Shown here: piece by piece, positions 43,364-51,433 of the stretch | Position numbering within the stretch: position 1 is the stretch's first letter | How the letters are laid out: each line of letters begins with the position of its first letter | Source of the DNA: Actinomadura citrea | GTDB taxonomy: Bacteria; Actinomycetota; Actinomycetes; Streptosporangiales; Streptosporangiaceae | Assembly: GCF_013409045.1 (NCBI RefSeq) | Contig: NZ_JACCBT010000001.1 | Span: forward strand, 3,472,001-3,536,000 | Direction: 5' to 3' | Length of the DNA: 64,000 bases | Notes under the pieces: model-generated | The model's database searches: none | Told to the model about the DNA's origin: nothing | The model's input: the letters and a program-made list of their open reading frames with translations, nothing else | Program-made: the position numbers and the translations under genes

Positions 43364-44326
43364 CCGCCTCGAATCACCATCTATGGGTGCGGCCCAGATG
43401 AGGCCGTCTTGTTCCGAGAGCTGGCACCTCGCTTCGGCGTAACACTGATCATCACAGACGCACCGGCCTCCGAAGCCAATAGCGCGCTGGCATCCGGAAG
43501 CCGATGCATCAGCGTCGGCCACAAGACTCACATCACAAACGGCACTCTTCTTGCGCTTGGCCAAGCCGGCGTGATGTACATCTCTACGCGGAGCATCGGG
43601 TGCAACCACATCGATGTGGAATACGCGGGCAACGTCGGCATCAGCGTGGGAAACGTCAGCTACTCGCCGGACAGCGTGGCCGATTTCACGCTGATGCTGA
43701 TGCTGATGGCGGTGCGCGACGCGAAATCCATCGTCCGGCGTGTGGAAGCGCATGATTACCGGCTGAACGAAGTGCGCGGCAAGGAACTGCGCGATCTGAC
43801 CGTTGGTGTGATCGGCACAGGCAGCATTGGCGCCGCGGTGGTGGACAGGCTGCGGGGCTTCGGCTGCCGGATACTCGCCCACGACAATCGCCCCAAGACC
43901 CCTGCCGAATACGTCTCTGTCGAGGAGTTGCTGCATCAGAGCGACATGGTCACGCTCCACACACCGCTCACCCCGGATACATATCATCTGCTGAACCGGC
44001 AGCGTATCGAGCAGATGAAACAGGGCGCACTGATCATCAATACCGGACGTGGGGAGCTCGTCGACACCGGGGCCCTGGTATCGGCACTGGAAAGCGGCAG
44101 GCTCGGCGGCGCGGCATTGGATGTCGTCGAGGGTGAAGAAGGAATCTTCTACGCCGACTGTCGCACCAGGCCCATGGAAAGCAAGTCGCTGCTGCGGCTG
44201 CAAGAGCTGCCGAACGTGCTCATCAGCCCACACACCGCCTATTACACGGACCACGCCCTGCGTGACACGGTCGAGAATTCCATCGCCAACTGTCTGAAAT
44301 TCGAAGGCGAGAACCAGCATGGATAA
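43349..44326 (+). CDS. vanH: VanH D-lactate dehydrogenase
   Basis: 325 aa from ATG 43349. D-2-hydroxyacid dehydrogenase layout: [15 protein letters not shown], Rossmann loop [38 protein letters not shown] with the substrate Arg, and [12 protein letters not shown] with the catalytic His. Reduces pyruvate to D-lactate for VanA. The first five residues (MTYRE) come from the inverted-repeat arm and may replace the native start; the enzyme proper begins at about PRITIYGCG. Codon use is less GC-biased than in the chromosomal genes around it. Overlaps vanA by 8 bp. Confidence 0.93.
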   Translation: MTYREPPRITIYGCGPDEAVLFRELAPRFGVTLIITDAPASEANSALASGSRCISVGHKTHITNGTLLALGQAGVMYISTRSIGCNHIDVEYAGNVGISVGNVSYSPDSVADFTLMLMLMAVRDAKSIVRRVEAHDYRLNEVRGKELRDLTVGVIGTGSIGAAVVDRLRGFGCRILAHDNRPKTPAEYVSVEELLHQSDMVTLHTPLTPDTYHLLNRQRIEQMKQGALIINTGRGELVDTGALVSALESGRLGGAALDVVEGEEGIFYADCRTRPMESKSLLRLQELPNVLISPHTAYYTDHALRDTVENSIANCLKFEGENQHG

Positions 44327-45365
44327 GCTGAAGGTCGGAATCATATTCGGCGGACGCTCCGAAGAGCACCCCATTTCCATCAAGTCCGCACAACAGATCG
44401 CCCGGAATCTCGACGCAGAGAAGTACGAACCGTTCTACATCGGTATCACGAAGGGCGGCGCCTGGAAGCTCTGCGACGGCCCCGACGCGGAGTGGGAGAA
44501 CGGCGACTCCCGTCCCGCTGCACTGTCACCGGACAGCACCGTGCACGGACTGCTCGTCCAGCAACAGGGGCAGGAGCGGTACGAGATCATCCCCCTCGAC
44601 GTCGTGCTGCCCGTGCTGCACGGCAAGTGCGGCGAGGACGGTGCGATGCAAGGGCTCCTTGATCTCTCCGGCATCCCCTACGCGGGCTGTGATGTACAGA
44701 GTTCCGCACTGTGCATGGACAAATCCCTCGCCTACATCGTGTCCAGAAGCGCGGGAATCGCCACGCCGAATTTCTGGACCGTCGCGGCCGCCCAGAACAT
44801 CGACCCCGCGCAGTTCACCTATCCGGTGTTCGTTAAGCCGGCGCGTTCGGGCTCGTCCTTCGGAGTCACCAAGGTGTCCCGGCCAGAAGAACTGCAGAGC
44901 GCGGTGGAGACCGCACGACGGTACGACGCGAAGGTGCTGATCGAGGAGGCCGTCGTCGGCAGCGAGATCGGATGCGCCATCCTGGGCAACGAACTCGACC
45001 TGACGGCGGGCGAGGTGGACCGGATCGCGCTCTCCCACGGATTCTTCCGGATCCATCAGGAGGACGCACCGGAGACCGGTTCCGACAACTCGACGGCGAT
45101 CGTTCCCGCCGACATCCCGGCGGAATCGCGCCTGCTCGTCCAGGAAACGGCCAAGGCTGTATATCGCGCCCTGGGGTGCAGCGGTCTCGCACGGGTGGAC
45201 ATGTTCCTCACGGAGGACGGAGCAGTGGTCCTCAACGAGGTGAACACCTTCCCCGGCATGACGTCGTACAGCCGTTATCCGCGGATGATGGCGGCCGCAG
45301 GAATGCCGCTCGGTGAAGTCCTCGACCGGGTCCTGTCCTTGGCCTTGACGGGGAAGAGCCGGTGA
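44319..45365 (+). CDS. vanA: VanA-type D-alanine--D-lactate ligase
   Basis: 348 aa from ATG 44319, inside the vanH end. ATP-grasp ligase: GGRSEEHPIS at 11-20, HGKCGEDGAMQGLLDLSGIPYAG, KPARSGSSFGVTKV at 173-186, FFRIHQE at 242-248, ARVDMFL and NEVNTFPGMTSYSRYPRMM. His246 in RIHQE corresponds to the His that gives VanA its D-lactate preference where D-Ala-D-Ala ligases have Tyr. Makes D-Ala-D-Lac, lowering glycopeptide affinity. No lesion seen. Codon usage less GC-extreme than neighbours. Confidence 0.94.
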   Translation: MDKLKVGIIFGGRSEEHPISIKSAQQIARNLDAEKYEPFYIGITKGGAWKLCDGPDAEWENGDSRPAALSPDSTVHGLLVQQQGQERYEIIPLDVVLPVLHGKCGEDGAMQGLLDLSGIPYAGCDVQSSALCMDKSLAYIVSRSAGIATPNFWTVAAAQNIDPAQFTYPVFVKPARSGSSFGVTKVSRPEELQSAVETARRYDAKVLIEEAVVGSEIGCAILGNELDLTAGEVDRIALSHGFFRIHQEDAPETGSDNSTAIVPADIPAESRLLVQETAKAVYRALGCSGLARVDMFLTEDGAVVLNEVNTFPGMTSYSRYPRMMAAAGMPLGEVLDRVLSLALTGKSR

Positions 45366-45379
45366 ATGTGGAAAGAGCC

Positions 45380-46012
45380 ATGAAGGACGACTTCGTCTTT
45401 ATCGATGAGCTTCCATCTGGAACATCCGGAATTCGCTGGGACGCCAAGTACGCCACCTGGGACAACTTCACCGGCAAGCCCGTGGACGGGTATCTGGCCA
45501 ATCGGATCGTCGGTACGAGGGCGCTGTGCGAAGCCCTGGAACGCGCGCGTGAGAAGGCCGAGACCCAGGGCTTCGGCCTGCTTCTCTGGGACGGTTACCG
45601 CCCGCAGCGCGCCGTCGACTGCTTCGTGCGCTGGTCAGAGCAGCCGGAAGACGGCCTCACGAAGAGACGGCACTATCCGAACATCAGCCGGGCCGAGATG
45701 TTCGAGCGGGGATACGTCGCCGCCAAGTCGGGTCACAGCCGGGGCAGCACCGTCGACCTCACGCTCTACGACCTCGCTTCCCAGGAGATCGTCCCCATGG
45801 GCGGTGGTCATGACCTGATGGATCCCCTCTCCCACCATGGAGCACAAGGGATCACGCAAGCCGAAGCGAGAAACCGCCAGCACCTCCGTGCCCTCATGGA
45901 GGCCTGCGGTTTCACCGCATACGACTGCGAGTGGTGGCATTACACGCTGGCCGACGAACCGTATCCGGACACCTATTTCGATTTCCCCATCACCTCCCGC
46001 TCACGTGGGTGA
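45380..46012 (+). CDS. vanX: VanX D-Ala-D-Ala dipeptidase
   Basis: 210 aa from ATG 45380 with GGAAAGAG upstream; GTG 45362, overlapping the vanA stop, would add six residues. Zn ligands His119 and Asp126 in SGHSRGSTVDLTL and His187 in EWWHY, catalytic Glu184, and Arg74 in WDGYRPQRAV all match VanX with a constant offset of three. Hydrolyses D-Ala-D-Ala so that only D-Ala-D-Lac enters precursors. Completes an apparently intact vanHAX operon. A short ACGCCG..CGGCGT hairpin follows at 46015-46032. Confidence 0.94.
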   Translation: MKDDFVFIDELPSGTSGIRWDAKYATWDNFTGKPVDGYLANRIVGTRALCEALERAREKAETQGFGLLLWDGYRPQRAVDCFVRWSEQPEDGLTKRRHYPNISRAEMFERGYVAAKSGHSRGSTVDLTLYDLASQEIVPMGGGHDLMDPLSHHGAQGITQAEARNRQHLRALMEACGFTAYDCEWWHYTLADEPYPDTYFDFPITSRSRG

Positions 46013-46132
46013 GCACGCCGAAAGGACGGCGTACCCCGACGCGCTGTCGGAGTGCGCCGTCTCTGGAGCCGGAACGAACGCGCTGGAGATGAGCGGCAGG
46101 AAGATCAGCGGCATCGCGTTGATGAAGATCTC
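46001..46132 (-). pseudogene. Possible ABC-2 permease fragment
   Basis: Minus-strand frame EIFINAMPLIFLPLISSAFVP resembles the conserved stretch in DrrB-like ABC-2 permeases before the last helix, then degenerates to APETAHSDSAS and stops inside the 3' end of vanX. Short, hence uncertain. Confidence 0.35.
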
Positions 46133-46210
46133 TCAGTTGGGCCCGACGAGTTCGACGCGCTTGCTCAGGTCCTCGGGCAGTGCCAGGACCTGTTCCACGG
46201 TCCATGGCCC
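46133..46210 (-). pseudogene. Possible Uma2-family N-terminal fragment
   Basis: Minus-strand PWTVEQVLALPEDLSKRVEL reads like the first helix and strand of Uma2-type (DUF820) PD-(D/E)XK proteins, then VGPN and a stop. The nuclease core is absent. It abuts the permease fragment and the IS481 fragment, so this is stacked debris. Confidence 0.4.
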
Positions 46211-46263
46211 GCCCGGCGGTAGGCAAAGCTCACGTCCTTCAGCCTCCTCCCGGCTGGTGGTGA

Positions 46264-46371
46264 CAGTCGGGTGATGGGTGGCTTGCCGCCCAGGGCCGAG
46301 TGGGGGCATGTGGTGTTGTAGTACTCGAGCCAGGAGCGGCGGGCTTGGGTCCGCTGTGAGTTGCTGCTGTA
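46264..46371 (-). pseudogene. IS481/IS3-type integrase C-terminal fragment
   Basis: Minus-strand frame YSSNSQRTQARRSWLEYYN then PHSALGGKPPITRL is the end of an rve-type transposase catalytic domain (W-x2-YYN-x5-PHSALGG-x-PP). No upstream D-D part is on this strand. 46372-46452 contains nothing I can assign. Confidence 0.7.
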
Positions 46372-46452
46372 GGGCGCCGATCAACCGGATGCCTAACTCG
46401 ACTTGAGCCCCGCCCACGTTCGCCGGCCGAGAAGTACCGCGTCCCGGCCGCC

Positions 46453-46506
46453 TTCCAGCAGGCCTGCACCCAACTCGGCGCCCGACAGAAGTCCACCCGG
46501 CCCCGC
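46453..46506 (+). repeat. 54-bp direct repeat, left copy
   Basis: Identical to 49404-49457 over 54 bp. Abuts the outer left end of the IS1634-type element and lies in an IS481-like transposase remnant (frame EKYRVPAAFQQACTQLGARQ). Read as the long target-site duplication made on insertion. Confidence 0.9.
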
Positions 46507-46612
46507 CCTGACTTGGCTCAAGATCGCTGATCTTGGGTAGGGTGCTGGCTGTTGAGCTGCGGTTTCGTCGTGTGAACGGCGAAAATCTGCGCACTAAGCG
46601 GCCGGTTCTAGG
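46507..46612 (+). repeat. Outer copy of the IS left end
   Basis: 106 bp, identical to 47748-47854 except for one T missing in a run (CTGACTTGG here, CTGACTTTGG in the inner copy). The outer copy matches the right terminal repeat perfectly. The inner copy is the one attached to the transposase. Confidence 0.9.
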
Positions 46613-47375
46613 GGTCTGCCCATCGCTTCCCGGTTACGGCTTCAGCGACAAGCCGGCCGCGCCGGGGTGGGGGATCGAGCGGATATCCGACGCGTGGTGC
46701 GAGCTGATGGCCCGGCTCGGCTACCGGCGGTTCGGCGCCCAGGGCAGCGACTGGGGCACCAGCATCGCCACGAGCATCGGTCAACGGCAACCCGATCGGG
46801 TCGTCGGCATCCATCTCATGCCGCCGCTCGCACCGCCCGATCCGGCCACGTTGGACGACCTCACCGGTGCCGAGCGGGCGGCGCTCGCGACACTGCGGGA
46901 GGCGGACGAATGGGGCTCCGGATACTCGGCGCAGCAGTCGACCCGGCCGCAGACGGTCGGCTACGGGCTGGTCGACTCGCCGGCCGCCCTCTGCGCCTGG
47001 ATCGTCGAGAAGTTCTGGTCGTGGACCGACTCCGGTGGCGACCTGCATCGGGTTATTACCCGGGATGAGCTGCTCGACAACCTGATGCTCTACTGGCTGC
47101 CCGGCACCGGTGCCTCATCCGCCCGGCTGTACTGGGAAAGCCTCCGGCAGGTCAACGGATAGATCTCCGGGTCGGCCGGCGCGCCGGTGACCGTACCCAC
47201 CGGCTGTTCGGTCTTCCCCAAGGAGCTGCAGCGCCCGTCTCGGCGGTGGGCGGAGCGCCGGTTCCCGAACATCCGGTACTGGAACGAGCCCGGCAAGGGC
47301 GGCCACTTCGCGGCGTTCGAGCAGCCGGCGTTGTTCGTCGACGAGGTCCGGTCATTCTTCCGGCTGGTCCGCTGA
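46613..47375 (+). pseudogene. Epoxide hydrolase remnant (N-terminal deletion plus nonsense codon)
   Basis: Begins abruptly after the IS end at VCPSLPGYGFSDKPAAPGW. Keeps GAQGSDWGTSIA with the nucleophile Asp, then LLDNLMLYWLPGTGASSARLYWE, an in-frame TAG at 47160-47162, and after it VPTGCSVFPKELQRPSRRW and KGGHFAAFEQPALFVDEVRSFF with the catalytic His. The family's N-terminal EHN domain and first strands are absent. Originally an alpha/beta-hydrolase of the EphA/juvenile-hormone epoxide hydrolase group. Confidence 0.85.
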
Positions 47376-47378
47376 TGG

Positions 47379-47735
47379 TCACCCGTACTCGGTAAGCGGC
47401 TGGCTAAAGATCAACAAGTGCCCATCGGGTGTCCGTACGTTGAAGTCGCGCATCCCGTAGGGCCGGTCAGCCAGTGGCTCGACGATGTCGGCGCCGCGGG
47501 CGCGCAGCTCGTCGTGGCAGGAATCGACGTCGTCGACGACAACCGTCACCCTGGCCGGGCCGACGCTGCTTTCGGCGTACAGGTGGAACTCAGCGGTGTC
47601 GCGGATCACGGCCGCGTAGCTAGGTGGGGTCTCCCAGGTGAATATGGTGTCGAATCCGAGCACGTCCGTAAAGTACGACCGCGCTGCCTGCACATCTCGG
47701 CACGGCAGCACGGGAACCGCCACCCGCATGACCAT
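47379..47735 (-). CDS. VOC (glyoxalase/bleomycin-resistance fold) protein
   Basis: 118 aa. One complete VOC unit: VAVPVLPCRDVQAARSYFTDVLGFDTIFTWETPPSYAAVIRD, then FHLYAE, VVVDDVDSCHDELRARGADIVEPLADRPYGMRDFNVRTPDGHLLIF with the C-terminal metal-site-type Asp/Gly turn. Fold used by bleomycin-binding proteins and dioxygenases; substrate unknown. The only intact passenger gene inside the IS unit, convergent with the epoxide hydrolase remnant. Confidence 0.85.
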   Translation of the reverse strand: MVMRVAVPVLPCRDVQAARSYFTDVLGFDTIFTWETPPSYAAVIRDTAEFHLYAESSVGPARVTVVVDDVDSCHDELRARGADIVEPLADRPYGMRDFNVRTPDGHLLIFSQPLTEYG

Positions 47736-47747
47736 TCCGTCACCTTA

Positions 47748-47854
47748 CCTGACTTTGGCTCAAGATCGCTGATCTTGGGTAGGGTGCTGGCTGTTGAGCT
47801 GCGGTTTCGTCGTGTGAACGGCGAAAATCTGCGCACTAAGCGGCCGGTTCTAGG
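47748..47854 (+). repeat. Inner copy of the IS left end
   Basis: 107 bp directly upstream of the transposase GTG, duplicate of 46507-46612 with one extra T in the terminal repeat. Duplicated ends flank the 1.1-kb passenger block. Confidence 0.9.
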
Positions 47855-47863
47855 CTGTCTCTC

Positions 47864-49387
47864 GTGGCGTATGTGCGCACGGTGAAGACGGCGTCGGGGG
47901 CCAGGGCGGTGCAGATCGTGCACTCCTCGCGTCGCGGGTCGCGGGACATCGAGCACATCGGCTCGGCGCATGACGATGCGGCGTTGGAGGCGCTCAAGGC
48001 GGTGGCGAGGCAGCGTCTGGCTGTGGGGCAGCCCGAGCTCGACTTTGGCCCGGACTTCGCGGCGTTGCAGGCCGGCAGTGGTGCTGGTGGTGGGCCGCTT
48101 GCGATCACGTCGTCGCGGATGGGGTACCTGTGGGACGCGCTCGGCCACGCCTACCAGCTGTTGGGGTTCGAGGAGGCCGCTGGTGGTGACGAGGTGTTCC
48201 GATTACTGGTGCTGGCACGGATCGTCGAGCCGACCAGCAAGCTGGACAGTCTGCGGGTGGTCGAGGAGGCAGGTTTCGACCCGCCGGCGTACGCGACCCT
48301 CAAGCGGCGTCTGCCCGCGTTCGCGAAAGAGTCCTGGCGGCAGAAGTTGGCCGCGGCGTGCGCCCGCACCGCTGATCTGGGGCCGGCGTCACTGGTTCTC
48401 TACGATGTGTCCACCTTGTACTTCGAGACCGATGCCGGGGACGGGTTCCGTGAGCCCGGGTTCTCCAAAGAACGCCGCCTGGAGCCGCAGATCACGATCG
48501 GGCTGCTCACCGACGCAAGCGGGTTTCCGTTGATGGCTAACGCGTTCGAGGGCAACCGGGGCGAGACCACTACGATGCTGCCGACCATCCGTGCGTTCAT
48601 GGATGCCCACCAGCTGGCTGATGTCACGGTCGTGGCCGACGCTGGCATGATCTCTGCGGCCAACCAGCAGGCCATCGAGGCCGCGGGGTTGTCGTTCATC
48701 CTCGGCGCGCGGATACCCGACGTGCCGTACGTGGTCCAGGCGTGGCGCCACGAGCACCCGGATGAGCAGATCCCCGACGGGCACATCTTCACCCAGCCCT
48801 GGCCTGCCGGCCCCAAGGACCAGCGCCGCGACCAGATCATCTAATACCAGTACCGGGCGGACCGGGCTCGGCGCACCCTGCACGGCATCGACGAACAGGT
48901 CGCCAAGGCCGAGCAGGCCGTCGCCGGCAAGACCGCGGTCAAACGCAACCGGTTCATCCAGCTCACCGGCGCCACCAAGAGTGTCAACCGGACCCTGGAA
49001 GCCAAGGCACGCGCCCTTGCCGGCCTCAAAGGCTACGTCACCAACCTCCCGGACGTCACCGCCGAGTTCGTGATCGACGCCTACCACCGACTGTTCCACA
49101 TCGAGAAGTCGTTCCGAACGTCTAAACACGACCTACGTGCGCGGCCGATCTACCACCACAAGCGCGAGTCGATCGACGCACACCTGACGGTCGTGTTCGC
49201 CGCCCTGGCCGTCAGCAGGTGGATCGAGCAGACCACCGGCTGGTCGATCAAGAAGTTCGTGCGCACCACCCGCCGCTACCGCACCATCAACATCCAGGCC
49301 GGCGAGCACACCCTCACCGCCGTCGACCCGCTACCCGACGACCTCCGCGATGCCCTCACCCGCATCCACGACCGCGGTGCGCACTAA
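47864..49387 (+). pseudogene. IS1634-family transposase with one in-frame stop
   Basis: GTG 47864 to TAA 49385-49387 would give 507 residues, but TAA at 48842-48844 splits the frame. Part 1: AYVRTVKTASGARAVQIVHSSR, DDE aspartates in YDVSTLYFETDAG and VVADAGMISAANQQA. Part 2 continues in the same frame YQYRADRARRTLHGIDEQ and carries the catalytic Glu region YHRLFHIEKSFRTSKHDL. Apart from the stop the frame is undamaged, so the mutation looks recent. Not active unless the stop is read through. Confidence 0.9.
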
Positions 49388-49403
49388 TTTGAGCCAAGTC
49401 AGG

Positions 49404-49457
49404 TTCCAGCAGGCCTGCACCCAACTCGGCGCCCGACAGAAGTCCACCCGGCCCCGC
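49404..49457 (+). repeat. 54-bp direct repeat, right copy
   Basis: Exact copy of 46453-46506, directly after the right terminal repeat of the IS unit. Confidence 0.9.
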
Positions 49458-49525
49458 TGCCCCTTGCCAACGGCCATACCGAAAGCCTCAATCGCACCCT
49501 GGCCACCGAATTCAGGCGGACGCCG
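49404..49525 (+). pseudogene. IS481-like transposase fragment (target of the IS1634 insertion)
   Basis: FQQACTQLGARQKSTRPR continues, after a frameshift near 49463, as NGHTESLNRTLATEFRR, the conserved N-G-x-x-E-x-x-N-R-T-L block of rve transposases on the plus strand. With 46417-46506 it forms one interrupted gene. Opposite in strand to the fragment at 46264. 49526-49654 holds only a 15-bp palindrome (49562-49576) that I can describe. Confidence 0.65.
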
Positions 49526-49654
49526 CGGTGGCCTGTGAAGGGCGGCGGTCCGGGGCGGGTGGATCAGGGCCTGATCGGGCAGTTGGGTTCCCAGGATCCT
49601 GAGCGGCTCGGCTCGGCGGGTCGCCGACCGGTGAAAGTGGTGTGGACGGATTTG

Positions 49655-49972
49655 TCAGACCTTGCGTTCGTGGACGTAGCACCATCGCCAGGTGGGTTCC
49701 GGACCCATTGCCGCGGTGACCGGATGGTCGGTCTCCTGGTAGTGCGCTTGTGCGTGCTGGCGCGGCGAGTCGTCGGAGCAGGCCACCCAGCCGCAGATCA
49801 GGCAGATCCGGAGAGCCTCCCACCCGCCCCCGTGTTCCCCGCACGCCGGGCAGCCGCGTGATCGTGGAGTGACGGGCGTCAACCCGTCCACGTGCTCGCA
49901 GTGCGGTGCCGAGCCGTTCGGGCTGGTGGGCACACGCGAGGCCATGGCGGCGACCCTCATGTCGTTGTCCAT
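49655..49972 (-). CDS. UBP-type zinc-finger protein
   Basis: 105 aa from ATG 49972 with AGAGGGAG upstream. CEHVDGLTPVTPRSRGCPACGEHGGGWEALRICLICGWVACSDDSPRQHAQAHYQETDHPV holds the Cys/His pattern (C-x-H, C-x2-C, C-x2-C, C, H, H, H) of a ZnF-UBP domain. Small stand-alone versions are common in actinomycetes. Role unknown; possibly binds free C-terminal Gly-Gly-like tails. First undisturbed gene right of the island. Confidence 0.85.
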   Translation of the reverse strand: MDNDMRVAAMASRVPTSPNGSAPHCEHVDGLTPVTPRSRGCPACGEHGGGWEALRICLICGWVACSDDSPRQHAQAHYQETDHPVTAAMGPEPTWRWCYVHERKV

Positions 49973-50017
49973 GAAATGTCTCCCTCTCTTCGGGGCCGCG
50001 ACGCGTTGGCTTCTGGA

Positions 50018-51151
50018 TCAGTACTCCGATTCCGGGCGTAGGGGGCCGCCGACGGCGTGCAGGTGCCGCAAGACCTGGGCGTAGGAGTTGGTGAGGGTCG
50101 TCTCGTAGTAGGCGATGTCATGGCGGGTGCAGAAGGCGCGCACGAGGGCTTGGGCGCGGGGAAGATTGGGGCGCGGCATGGACGGGAAGAGGTGGTGCTC
50201 GATCTGGTAGTTCAGTCCGCCGAGCGCGAAGTCGGTGAGCGGGCCGCCGCGGATGTTGCGGGCGGTCAGGACCTGGCGGCGCAGGAAGTCGGACCTGTGG
50301 TCCTTTGCGAAGATCGGCATGCCCTTGTGGTTGGGAGCGAAGGAGCAGCCCAGATAGAGCCCGAAGAGCCCTTGCTGCAGGAGGAGGAAACCTGCGGCCT
50401 GAGCGGGGGAAAGCACCCAGAACAGGGCGGTGAGGTACCCGCCCGCGTGAGCGAGCAACAGGCCGCCCTCAACCGACCGGGACCTCCCGGAGGTGGTCGC
50501 GTGCGATGCCGGGCCACGGCCGAACAGGGAGCGGACCCCCGCGAGGTGCAGGTGAAGCCCTTCCAGGAGCAGCATCGGGAAGAACAGCCATGCCTGGTGC
50601 CGGGCCAGCCAGGCACCGGCGCCGCGCCGGGCCCGAGCGCTCTCGCGGGTGAAGGTGATCGCGCCGGTGCCGATGTCGGGATCGCGGTCGACCTGGTTCG
50701 GGTGGGCGTGGTGCCGGTTGTGCTTGGCGACCCACCATCCGTAGCCGAGGCCGACGAGCAGATTGCCGTGCAACCGTCCGAGCAGGTCGTTGACCCGCTT
50801 GGAATCTGAGATCTGCTGGTGGCCCGCATCATGGCCGAGGAACGCGGTCTGGGTGAACACGGCAGCCAGGAACGCCGCCACCAGAAGCTGCCACCAGGAC
50901 GGGCCGATCAGCGCGAAGGCCGCCCATCCGGCGGCGAGCAGCAGCAGGTTCGTCGCGATCTTCATCCCGTAGTAGCCGGGACGCCGGGCGAGCAGCCCGG
51001 CGCGTTTCACCTCGCGGGACAGCACCGCGTAGTCGCTGCCCCGGCGGGCCCGGCCGGCGTCGTCTCGGCTGGGCGCGTCGCTGTGGTCGGGTTCGTCGCT
51101 GTGGTTGGGTGTGCCGCCGTATGTGTCGCCTGCAGGCATGCGCGTGGTCAT
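50018..51151 (-). CDS. Membrane fatty acid desaturase (DesA3 / delta-6 type)
   Basis: 377 aa from ATG 51151. Histidine boxes HDAGHQQ (about 109-115), HNRHHAHPN (about 144-152) and QIEHHLFP (near the C-terminus) form the di-iron site of acyl-CoA/acyl-lipid desaturases; the Gln in the third box is the front-end/linoleoyl type. About four TM helices between boxes. The hydrophilic N-terminus is rich in Asp/Ser/His. Needs a ferredoxin- or oxygenase-reductase partner, not found adjacent. Role: membrane lipid desaturation. Confidence 0.9.
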   Translation of the reverse strand: MTTRMPAGDTYGGTPNHSDEPDHSDAPSRDDAGRARRGSDYAVLSREVKRAGLLARRPGYYGMKIATNLLLLAAGWAAFALIGPSWWQLLVAAFLAAVFTQTAFLGHDAGHQQISDSKRVNDLLGRLHGNLLVGLGYGWWVAKHNRHHAHPNQVDRDPDIGTGAITFTRESARARRGAGAWLARHQAWLFFPMLLLEGLHLHLAGVRSLFGRGPASHATTSGRSRSVEGGLLLAHAGGYLTALFWVLSPAQAAGFLLLQQGLFGLYLGCSFAPNHKGMPIFAKDHRSDFLRRQVLTARNIRGGPLTDFALGGLNYQIEHHLFPSMPRPNLPRAQALVRAFCTRHDIAYYETTLTNSYAQVLRHLHAVGGPLRPESEY

Positions 51152-51433
51152 GGCCTGTCGCTCCAAGGGGTTCTCTGACCGGGGACGGGGCGAACGCGAA
51201 CGCGAACCGATCGCGATCGGGCGCTTGGGGAGCGCCTACTCCCAGTTGAGCCCGGCTTCCAGCCGACCGTAAGGAGCGATACGAGCAGGCGCGATCAGTG
51301 GGGGTGATAACCGCTGGTAGTGGTCATGCCGATCCATTAAAGCTCCAATGGTCGAGGTGACACTGGAGACAGCCTGAACAAGCAGATCAATTGGCAGCGC
51401 CCCCGAGCAGCGGAATAGCCACTCATATTCCTG

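Larger units (their letters stand above)
46507..49403 (+). mobile_element. IS1634/IS1549-type element with passenger segment
   Basis: The unit is bounded by perfect 15-bp inverted ends CCTGACTTGGCTCAA (46507-46521 and, inverted, 49389-49403) and by the 54-bp direct repeat. It contains a first left-end copy (46507-46612), a passenger block (46613-47747: epoxide hydrolase remnant and a VOC gene), a second left-end copy (47748-47854) and the transposase. The inner IS proper is 47748-49403, about 1.66 kb. IS1634 and IS1549 are known for unusually long, variable direct repeats. Confidence 0.85.

Noticed and set aside
46533..46612. Apparent N-terminal extension of the epoxide hydrolase frame
   Set aside because: These codons are the IS left end; the same sequence precedes the transposase at 47748-47854, so the fused start is an artefact of insertion.
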